Shown here: positions 29,234-36,155 of the stretch, piece by piece
Layout: each line of letters starts with the position of its first letter
Numbering within the stretch: the stretch's first letter is position 1
Assembly: GCF_014636635.1 (NCBI RefSeq)
Contig: NZ_BMEO01000001.1
Location: 62,001-126,000, forward strand
DNA length: 64,000 nucleotides
Source of the DNA: Marinicella pacifica
GTDB lineage: Bacteria > Pseudomonadota > Gammaproteobacteria > Xanthomonadales > Marinicellaceae
Reading direction: 5' to 3'
Translations under genes and position numbers: made by a program
The notes under the pieces: generated by a model
Seen by the model: the letters and a program-made list of their open reading frames with translations, nothing else
Databases searched by the model: none
What the model was told of the DNA's origin: nothing

Positions 29234-30550
29234 TTAAAAATTATCAGGAAGTATGGGGTTGCCTTTGGTGGATGTGCCAGCCACCCATTCTCCGATAGGT
29301 GTGATGGACGATCCCGATGAATATTTTTTGGCCGTAATCCACCATATATACCAACGACCGTCCGGGTCTTTCAACGGGGTGGCAAATTTAAATTCCTGCC
29401 ATCGATAGGTCCAAGTGGTTTCTGTGCCGGATAATTTAACATCTCCATTACTGGCGATATCAACATCATCAATGTCAATTTCGCTACTCTTACTTTCTCG
29501 TTCAATAATTTTATCTGTGGTTAAGACAATCGGACCATAGGAACCAAATTGATAGCGTGGTTTTTCCAGAATCTCTTCAGCCAATTCTGTTAAATCATCA
29601 TCCTCGGTCGCCGGTTCAGGTAATCTGGATGCGTTCAATGCCATTTCTGCCTTAGACTGATAAGTTTTTTCTGCCTGGTTAATGGCAGCTAAAGCTTGTG
29701 TAGCGAGGCTTTGATCCTGCTGTAAGGCTTGTGCGAGATACAAGGATGACTGAGCCAGGGCTTTGGTTTCCGCGAATAACGCCGCAGCTTGTTCAACCTG
29801 GTCCTCTTTAAGAAACACCCACTTTTTATCACCGGTTGGATCTTCTTGCCAACGTCCCTTAATTTCGTTGAGCTTTTGTTGTAATAGATTGTTAGTTGTA
29901 TCAGCTGTGCTATGGTAATTTTTTTGCACGGACTCTTGCCAATGAACCGCGTTGCGTTGCATTCGCTTTAAATCATCGGCATCAAAAGGCGCGCCACTTT
30001 GAGGTACGCCGGGGTTATTGGGTAAATAAGCCAGAGGAGCTATTGCATTTAATTCTTTTAAATTATGCTCACCCACTGTTCTGGCTTCGCTGGCTTGTTT
30101 AACCCAGTCTTTCACTTCCTGAGCGCTAAAAGGAGGTGTCATGGGTTCTGGTACGGGGTATTGATCGAAATTCTGTTGTAATTTTCGCATCCTCGCCTGG
30201 ACATCACCTAATTGTTGGCGTTGATCACTGGCTCTTTTGAACTCTGCCTTAAGTGCTTTTTGCAAAGCGAAATACGCATTCCTGGCGGCTTGCACCTCAG
30301 GTTCATTCACCTGCGGATATCGATTAAGCGCTTCAGTAAATTGTTTAAAACGTTTTTGCCGCGCCTGAACAATATCCGGGTTTTGAAATTCCGATGGTCC
30401 TGTAGCAACAATAGACTTTCGAATTTGCTCCATGTCTCTAGCCATTTTTTTTAATTGAACTTTTTGCCCTGACACCAGTGCTGGCGAATTACCCTGTGAC
30501 CATAAGGGTGTACTACAGACCATAAGCACAATAATGTAACAATATTTCAT
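29234..30550 (-). CDS. Exported coiled-coil protein of unknown function
   Basis: The 438-residue protein has a signal peptide ending at LWSQ (about residue 19). It is then rich in Gln, Ala, Lys and Glu with heptad-like helices over about residues 25-310 (for example RQKRFKQFTEALNRYPQ, AELFAETKALAQSSLYLAQALQQ-like segments). The C-terminal 130 residues are different: acidic, then beta-rich with many Trp and Tyr (TTWTYRWQEFKFATPL, WYIWWITAKKYSSGSS). I recognise no family. It is intact although flanked by broken genes, and its promoter carries the 11-bp TTCAG array shared by neighbouring secreted-protein genes. Confidence 0.7.
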   Translation of the reverse strand: MKYCYIIVLMVCSTPLWSQGNSPALVSGQKVQLKKMARDMEQIRKSIVATGPSEFQNPDIVQARQKRFKQFTEALNRYPQVNEPEVQAARNAYFALQKALKAEFKRASDQRQQLGDVQARMRKLQQNFDQYPVPEPMTPPFSAQEVKDWVKQASEARTVGEHNLKELNAIAPLAYLPNNPGVPQSGAPFDADDLKRMQRNAVHWQESVQKNYHSTADTTNNLLQQKLNEIKGRWQEDPTGDKKWVFLKEDQVEQAAALFAETKALAQSSLYLAQALQQDQSLATQALAAINQAEKTYQSKAEMALNASRLPEPATEDDDLTELAEEILEKPRYQFGSYGPIVLTTDKIIERESKSSEIDIDDVDIASNGDVKLSGTETTWTYRWQEFKFATPLKDPDGRWYIWWITAKKYSSGSSITPIGEWVAGTSTKGNPILPDNF

Positions 30551-30612
30551 TTGTTCTGTCCTCTATTAATGTAAAAACAAATGACATTATGTCAAGGGCG
30601 GCTCATTTAGAC

Positions 30613-30639
30613 CTGAAAATATCCTGAAAATATCATGAA
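30613..30639 (-). promoter_or_regulatory. 11-bp-spaced TTCAG array upstream of the coiled-coil protein gene
   Basis: On the minus strand TTCAT, TTCAG and TTCAG begin exactly 11 bp apart (plus-strand complements at 30635-30639, 30624-30628 and 30613-30617). A CATAAT -10 candidate lies 21 bp past the last pentamer (30591-30586), about 36 bp before the gene start. The array points toward the gene at 29234-30550. Confidence 0.6.
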
Positions 30640-30702
30640 ATATGCTTATCGCTTACGACTCATTACTCAACTTGACTGACTTTATACATGATGAAAATAA
30701 GT

Positions 30703-30729
30703 TTCATGTATTTTTCAGAATATTTCCAG
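30703..30729 (+). promoter_or_regulatory. 11-bp-spaced TTCAG array upstream of a broken beta-helix gene
   Basis: TTCAT (30703-30707), TTCAG (30714-30718) and TCCAG (30725-30729) are spaced by 11 bp, with TTAAAAT 20 bp past the last one. The same spacing and -10 occur at the intact paralogue's promoter at 31684-31737. This array faces away from the one at 30613-30639, so the intergenic region holds two back-to-back sites. Confidence 0.55.
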
Positions 30730-30817
30730 GGATAAAAAATCGCTGACCTTTAAAATTCAGGACTAACATTTGAGCTTTCACTCATTTGTTCAATCAACTA
30801 AAAAAGAGGAATCAATT

Positions 30818-31061
30818 TTGAACATATTAAACGGTCTTATAACAGTCGTCCTGGTCTTTACTTTGTGCTTGTTAATGTCCGCTTCATTCGCTCAAACCAC
30901 CATTGTGATGGACTGGGCTTTAGATGAAGAATCTATCAAAACTGCTGTTCTTTTGCACAAGGCGGATTATTGTTCCCGGATAACAGTGGTTCCGGTACAG
31001 ACAAATGCATATTAAGACGTGCCCTGAGATAAGCCGCCGCAATTTCTGATGATACTTTTTG
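30818..31061 (+). pseudogene. 5' fragment of a CSLREA-type beta-helix gene
   Basis: The fragment starts at TTG 30818 after an AAAGAGGA ribosome site. It matches the start of the intact gene at 31797: signal peptide, then QTTIVMDWALDEE against QTTIVVDWALDEE. After that a frameshift occurs; in another frame GGLLFPDNSGSG and LRRALR continue the match up to SDDTFC. The similarity stops abruptly at about 31061, where a trmL fragment in the opposite direction begins. It is therefore a truncated, frame-broken duplicate. Confidence 0.85.
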
Positions 31062-31250
31062 CTACATCTTATGCTCATGAACCTGAGCCCACTCACGATA
31101 ATCCAAACCTGCGCGTCGCAAGGCTTTAGTCTCCATCGCAAAACCCAACGGATGAATCAAATGCAACTGCACCCCGGTATTGGCACACAAACGAATAATA
31201 TTCCCCGTATTCGGCGGAATCTCCGGTTCGTAAAAGGCTAAATGAAGCAT
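31062..31250 (-). pseudogene. trmL: 5' fragment of a second trmL copy
   Basis: This encodes residues 1-62 of TrmL ([17 protein letters not shown] to WAQVHEHKM) with a few substitutions against the intact gene, for example FAM for FEM. It ends at the junction with the beta-helix fragment. The DNA is similar but not identical to 28180-28391, so the copy is not recent. Its upstream flank also matches that of trmL, including a GTTGGGCT hairpin at the same 102-bp distance from the start codon. Confidence 0.88.
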
Positions 31251-31351
31251 AAGACGAATGTAATTATTGAAAGAAGTTATTGTAGGCGGAGATAAGAAGA
31301 TAAACAAACATTAAGGGCAACAACCCCAGTTCAATCTCAAATTTCAGGTAG

Positions 31352-31377
31352 GTTGGGCTGAGTTTGAGAAGCCCAAC
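31352..31377. repeat. Second GTTGGGCT hairpin repeat
   Basis: GTTGGGCT (31352-31359) pairs with AGCCCAAC (31370-31377). It belongs to the same repeat as 28493-28519 and is part of the duplicated trmL flank. Confidence 0.75.
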
Positions 31378-31454
31378 AAAACAGATAAATCAATTGTTAC
31401 TGTGCTTAATTTTAATATACAAAAAAATGGGAATAGATAAAATAACATAGAGAA

Positions 31455-31622
31455 TTAACCCCAAAAACCAATTGAAATGATTCCGTACCCAATCAGAACG
31501 ATTACATATTCTAAAGAATGGTCATCACCAAAAATAAACGCTAATGACACCCCCGCTATTAGATAAACGGCCATCAAGAACCATTAAATCTTTGTCCATT
31601 TTTCAAATAATTCGTCTTTCAT
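31455..31622 (-). pseudogene. Possible decayed small membrane protein gene
   Basis: Reading from ATG 31622, MKDELFEKWTKI is followed by an in-frame TAA (31584-31586). The frame then continues as a hydrophobic stretch with two helix-like segments (WFLMAVYLIAGVSLAFIFG, YVIVLIGYGIISIGFWG) up to a TAA at 31455-31457. The composition is that of a two-TM protein with one stop mutation. I do not recognise the family, and chance is possible in such AT-rich DNA. Confidence 0.3.
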
Positions 31623-31683
31623 GAATCCAAATTTAAATACTTTTGTCTCGGTATGACAGCCCTCAAGACATTCAAAGATAAAT

Positions 31684-31737
31684 TTCAGATAATTTTCAGG
31701 GGAATTTCAGGTATAAAAAAATCCCCTCTTTTAAAAT
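31684..31737 (+). promoter_or_regulatory. 11-bp-spaced TTCAG array and -10 of the beta-helix gene
   Basis: Three exact TTCAG pentamers lie at 31684-31688, 31695-31699 and 31706-31710. A -10 candidate TTAAAAT (31731-31737) starts 20 bp after the last. The array would cover the -35 region, as a Pho box does in PhoB-dependent promoters. The gene starts 60 bp downstream of the -10. Confidence 0.65.
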
Positions 31738-31796
31738 CCAGACCATCAATGCAGCTTTTATGCTTTGTTTAACTATATTAAAAAGAGGAGTCGATT

Positions 31797-33503
31797 TTGA
31801 AAATAATGAATGGTCTTAAATTAACTGCCGCGGTTTTAACGATGTTTTTGTTAATCCCAACCGGTTTTGCTCAAACAACGATTGTGGTCGACTGGGCTTT
31901 GGATGAAGAACCGAATAATAATCAACATACCTGTTCCTATACGCAAGGTGGTTTATTCTTCCCGGATAACACCGGATCCGGTGCCGGAAAATGTACGTTA
32001 AGGCGGGCTTTACGAGAAGCCGGTGCCATTTCTGATGATGCATTTTGTAGTGGATGCACACCCATAACCATCGTATTTACCGGTCTCAACGGCACCAATG
32101 CCGATGCCGATGACAGCCAGTTTAACAATGGCCAATGGATATTACCGATAGCCGATGGTGCTTCGACCAGTGATTTTGGGTTATACCCCCAGTCCATTAC
32201 TGACGTGGATGGCCCTATTTTCCTGCAGGGACTACCGGTGGATGTGCAACATTTCAATGAAATGCCAAAAATCATGGTGCAAAGCGACGCCACTTTAGAA
32301 ATAGAAATTAGTGATGTGACGATTGAGAACATGGGCTTTTTTGGTGGCATGAGTGTTATGGCCAACGAAGCGAATATGACTTTTCAGAATAATGTGTGGG
32401 GATTGACACCTGATGGTTTAGACATGGCATTTGCTGATCTGGCCAATGATGCCAATTACCTGGCCGGCAACCATGGCATATTAAGTACCCATAAAGCCGA
32501 TAATTTAACTGTGGAGAATAACATCATAACCGGCGCATCGACTTTTGCGGTGGAAATTAACAGTGCCACCACGGGCGTTTCAGTGATCGGAAACTGGATT
32601 GGTACCAATATTACCGGTTCAATACCCATTGTGCCTGAGCATTTAAAATGCCGGGCTTTTGTGTCGCCGTTTAATCCGGTGAACCCGCCTTTAGAGCCCA
32701 CTGAATGGTTTGGTGGTGCCGGTATTTCGGCCGCAGGTACCGGCTTAGTCATTCAGGATAATACGATTGTTGGTTTACAAAATATTCGCAGCACCAATGA
32801 TACGCCACCTGAGGCGCTCACGGTGTTTGGGGCCTTACATACCATCGAAAATAATATCATTGGTCAAAACACCACCGGTATTAGTCAGGGTGTTTGTGGC
32901 CAGGGCATTAAATTTTCTACTCGAACTGATATCAGCAATCCGCAAAACAACGGACATCTGGTGATTGACAATATTATTGACTCAGCCCGAAATGGCTTTG
33001 AAAACACCAAAGGCGCAATTCTTTGGACGGATACCAGCAACGCTTCATTTCGTGATGGTGGTAACACGGTGAGACGTAATTTAGTCATTAACGGACCGGA
33101 AAAGTATTATGAGATTGGACCCATGCTTGCCACTGATATTAAAACTTTCGAACCGGCAGAAATCACCAGTATTTCCGGCACTCAAATCGCCGGCGGCAAT
33201 CACCCCAGTAATGTGTTTGGAAACCCCAGCCCGTGCCCAAACTGTATCATTGATTTTTATCTGGATGATGGCGATGCCAATGAAGAAGGCTTGGTTCATT
33301 TAGGTTCAACCATTGCAGATAATAACGGTGACTTCACATTTACATTACCTGCTCCACTGCCGCCAGGTTTTGGCATCAGAACCACCAGCACCAGTCAAAG
33401 TAACGACATAATTCCCAACACATGGGCCGGTCAAACCACCGCCATGTCAAAACAAGTTTACGGACTTATTAATGACATTATTTTTAAAGATGGATTTGAA
33501 TAA
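31797..33503 (+). CDS. Secreted CSLREA-like right-handed beta-helix protein with IFK-D-GF-E tail
   Basis: The 568-residue protein starts at TTG 31797, six nt after GAGGAG; ATG 31806 is an alternative but is badly spaced. A signal peptide ends at GFAQ. The mature start TTIVVDWALDEE...CTLRRALREAG resembles the CSLREA region seen at the start of many bacterial beta-helix proteins. Repeated short strands with Asn (NLTVENNIITGAS, GLVIQDNTIVGLQ, HTIENNIIGQNTTG, HLVIDNIIDSARNG) indicate a parallel beta-helix. The last residues are NDIIFKDGFE. It is predicted to be exported and perhaps surface-bound. A partial copy is at 30818. Confidence 0.82.
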   Translation: MKIMNGLKLTAAVLTMFLLIPTGFAQTTIVVDWALDEEPNNNQHTCSYTQGGLFFPDNTGSGAGKCTLRRALREAGAISDDAFCSGCTPITIVFTGLNGTNADADDSQFNNGQWILPIADGASTSDFGLYPQSITDVDGPIFLQGLPVDVQHFNEMPKIMVQSDATLEIEISDVTIENMGFFGGMSVMANEANMTFQNNVWGLTPDGLDMAFADLANDANYLAGNHGILSTHKADNLTVENNIITGASTFAVEINSATTGVSVIGNWIGTNITGSIPIVPEHLKCRAFVSPFNPVNPPLEPTEWFGGAGISAAGTGLVIQDNTIVGLQNIRSTNDTPPEALTVFGALHTIENNIIGQNTTGISQGVCGQGIKFSTRTDISNPQNNGHLVIDNIIDSARNGFENTKGAILWTDTSNASFRDGGNTVRRNLVINGPEKYYEIGPMLATDIKTFEPAEITSISGTQIAGGNHPSNVFGNPSPCPNCIIDFYLDDGDANEEGLVHLGSTIADNNGDFTFTLPAPLPPGFGIRTTSTSQSNDIIPNTWAGQTTAMSKQVYGLINDIIFKDGFE

Positions 33504-33523
33504 AGTCTATGTTTAACGGATTT

Positions 33524-33554
33524 AACCCGGGTGCATGAGGTATCCGGGTTTTAT
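33524..33554 (+). terminator. Terminator after the beta-helix gene
   Basis: AACCCGG (33524-33530) pairs with CCGGGTT (33544-33550), followed by TTAT. The loop is 13 nt. It separates the beta-helix gene from the regulator gene. Confidence 0.6.
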
Positions 33555-33720
33555 GGCCAACAATCTTCATATTACTTTTTAAATGTAGAGTCCTTGCCAA
33601 TAATTATTTTGATTTATCGGCTCACAAGCTGACTATATAGAATACAACCCGTGCTAAAATGGCTTATAAAAGCGCTGATAACCCAGCTCATTTCAACCAT
33701 AAAAATATATGTCATAAAGC

Positions 33721-35979
33721 ATGAAGTTACAATTTTACGATTTTATTTTAGACACTGATCGCCAAACGCTTTTCCATTCTAAAACTGAAATAGAAATTAC
33801 TAAAATCAACTATCAAGTGCTGTTGTATTTTGTAGAGCACCAGAACCAAGTTGTTACCAAAGACCAGTTAATTGATAATATCTGGCAGGACAAAATGGTC
33901 ACAGAAAACTCCATCGATCAGTCTCTATCGAAAATCCGTAAATCCCTGGCCAAATACGATGACCGAGTTATCATAAAAACAGTCTTTGGAAAAGGCCTGG
34001 AATTCACTGCTCCGGTTCAAAAAATAGACACATCATCAACCGACATCCATTCTAAAATTAACAAATCTAAATCGCTATTCCTGGTCATTGCCGGTTTACT
34101 TGTTATTTTTTCTACCGGCTACTACGGGAGCCATATTTTATCGGAAACCAAAGCCAATAATCAGCCACCTATTCTGATACTGAACAATAATAACAACTCC
34201 GATTGGTTAAATTTAAGCAGCCGACAATTATTTAATCAGCTGTTTTCAAACAGTCAGTACAACCATTTAATCGACAATGACAGTAAACCGGACCAATTAT
34301 CCCAGAGTGAGTATATTTCTAATTATTGGCGTATTAATCCAAATCTTGAAGTGGTGTTGACTGAAGTATCAGAGAACGATACTGGTTACACCCTTACCGT
34401 AAAAATCAGTAAGAAACAAGGTGATGTATCGGAAACATTTCAGGATAAAGAATTAACAACCTTATTGACTAAAGCTAACAAGTGGCTGGTTTCCAACAGC
34501 AGTTTACGAGATACCAACAACGAATTTGAATACCTTTTACCCGAAGACTCACATGTTTTAGAATTGTATATGCGGGGCTTAGATAGTTTAGATAAAGGCG
34601 AACTGGAACAAGCCTTAAATTATACCAAACTGGCCAAAGACCAGGAGCCCGAATTTATATTGGCCCAACTCCAATTGGCTGATATCCAATCAAGAAAAGG
34701 CGACAACCAACAAGCCGTTGAAATCCTGGATCGCCTGAAAAACATGCCACACTACTCAAAAGTTCAATTATCAGCAGAAATGCTGCGGGCTGATATACTG
34801 GACACAGCAGGAGAATACCAAAAAGCCATAGAAACCTATCAACACTTAATAGCCAATTACGGGCAACAAAACCCTAAAAAGATTCTGGCGGTCAAATACA
34901 ACCTCAGCTTTTCACTGGCCAGTGAATTAAAGTATGAACAAGCATTAACACAGCTGGATGATATTCTTATCGCTTTGCAAGATCACTCAGATCCAAAATT
35001 CATGGCTGACGTACTCCATAAAAAAGGCAGCATTCTACTGCAAATAGGACGCACGGCTGAAGCCCGTGAACTCGCGAATAAAGCCTTTAAACAATACAAT
35101 GATTTGTCTGATCTCATGGGGTCAGCCATAGTCAATATTCTCCTGGCTCGCATTGCCAACCATGAGTCTGACTATGACAACGCCACCTACTTTCTTAAGC
35201 AATCCATCAATATATATCGACATGCTAATTATCCCCTTGGTGTCGGCGCGACTTTAAATGAGTTGATTTATACATTAATGGTCAGTGGTCAGTTCGACGA
35301 AGCCTGGACCCATATGTTGGAAATGAAACAAATTGCGATGGATATCGATTATTTCGCCATGTTAATGGCAGCCAAACAATTTGAAATTGAAATATCACGG
35401 GCACGTAAACAATGGGCCCAGGCAGAAGCCGGTTTGGATGATTATTTAAAACTGTCAACCGAAGAAAATTTCACCCGTGGCCTCTTTAAACACAAATTAT
35501 TTGGCCTGGATCTTGCACTTGATCAAGAACAACCAACCCGGGCCCAGAATTACATTGATCAAATTCAAGAGCACATAGATAAAAGTGGTGAAAATCGCTT
35601 ACAACCGCGCTTAAACTTTCAGCAGGCACGGCTCTATTTCCTACAAGATAAAGATGAAAAAGCCTTACAACTTTTAAACGAAAATAAGGCCTCTGCTTTG
35701 GCCACCGATGACATGGAGACCATCCATGAAATTAACAATGAATTGTTGCGCCATTACATTAAGTCCGGTGATTATGAAGCCGCGCAAAAGATTATAACGG
35801 CTATAGATAAAAACCCAAACAAACCCCTCGACTATCCTTACCTTTTATTAAAATCAAAAATCCTCTATGGATTGGGTCACAAACAACAAGCTCTGAACCT
35901 GGCAGAATCCAGCAAAGCACAAGCACATGAATTTTGGCAAGCCGCTGATGAGCAGTACCTGAAATCTCTGTCAAATTAA
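33721..35979 (+). CDS. ToxR/CadC-like membrane-bound winged-helix regulator with TPR repeats
   Basis: The 752-residue protein has an OmpR/PhoB-type winged helix at about residues 1-100 (NYQVLLYFVEHQNQVVTKDQLIDNIWQDKMVTENSIDQSLSKIRKSL gives the expected helices; KTVFGKGLEF is the wing). A single TM helix spans about 117-138. A large C-terminal part from about residue 275 is built of TPR-like helical pairs (for example EQALNYTKLAKDQEPEFILAQ, GEYQKAIETYQHLI). There is no receiver domain, so the signal is sensed through the C-terminal domain, presumably in the periplasm. It is flanked by secreted-protein genes whose promoters carry 11-bp direct repeats, its likely targets. Confidence 0.85.
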   Translation: MKLQFYDFILDTDRQTLFHSKTEIEITKINYQVLLYFVEHQNQVVTKDQLIDNIWQDKMVTENSIDQSLSKIRKSLAKYDDRVIIKTVFGKGLEFTAPVQKIDTSSTDIHSKINKSKSLFLVIAGLLVIFSTGYYGSHILSETKANNQPPILILNNNNNSDWLNLSSRQLFNQLFSNSQYNHLIDNDSKPDQLSQSEYISNYWRINPNLEVVLTEVSENDTGYTLTVKISKKQGDVSETFQDKELTTLLTKANKWLVSNSSLRDTNNEFEYLLPEDSHVLELYMRGLDSLDKGELEQALNYTKLAKDQEPEFILAQLQLADIQSRKGDNQQAVEILDRLKNMPHYSKVQLSAEMLRADILDTAGEYQKAIETYQHLIANYGQQNPKKILAVKYNLSFSLASELKYEQALTQLDDILIALQDHSDPKFMADVLHKKGSILLQIGRTAEARELANKAFKQYNDLSDLMGSAIVNILLARIANHESDYDNATYFLKQSINIYRHANYPLGVGATLNELIYTLMVSGQFDEAWTHMLEMKQIAMDIDYFAMLMAAKQFEIEISRARKQWAQAEAGLDDYLKLSTEENFTRGLFKHKLFGLDLALDQEQPTRAQNYIDQIQEHIDKSGENRLQPRLNFQQARLYFLQDKDEKALQLLNENKASALATDDMETIHEINNELLRHYIKSGDYEAAQKIITAIDKNPNKPLDYPYLLLKSKILYGLGHKQQALNLAESSKAQAHEFWQAADEQYLKSLSN

Positions 35980-36093
35980 CCGCATCAAGATCAAAAGCAT
36001 TTTAATCGGCTTTCTTGGTGTCTGGTTGATAGGCTCAATATTTAAATCCTATTAACTGCACAACAATATGTAAATCTATTTGTAGAGACCAGA

Positions 36094-36137
36094 CCTTGTG
36101 ACAAGGCTCAAATCCGCCACTGCCCGTAGCGGATTTG
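36094..36137. terminator. Paired hairpins between convergent genes
   Basis: CCTTG-TGA-CAAGG (36094-36106) is followed by CAAATCCGC (36109-36117), which pairs perfectly with GCGGATTTG (36129-36137). They lie between the stop codons of the regulator and the beta-propeller gene and can serve both strands. T-runs are short, so the mechanism is uncertain. Confidence 0.5.
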
Positions 36138-36155
36138 ACTAATTTTCTAATACCG

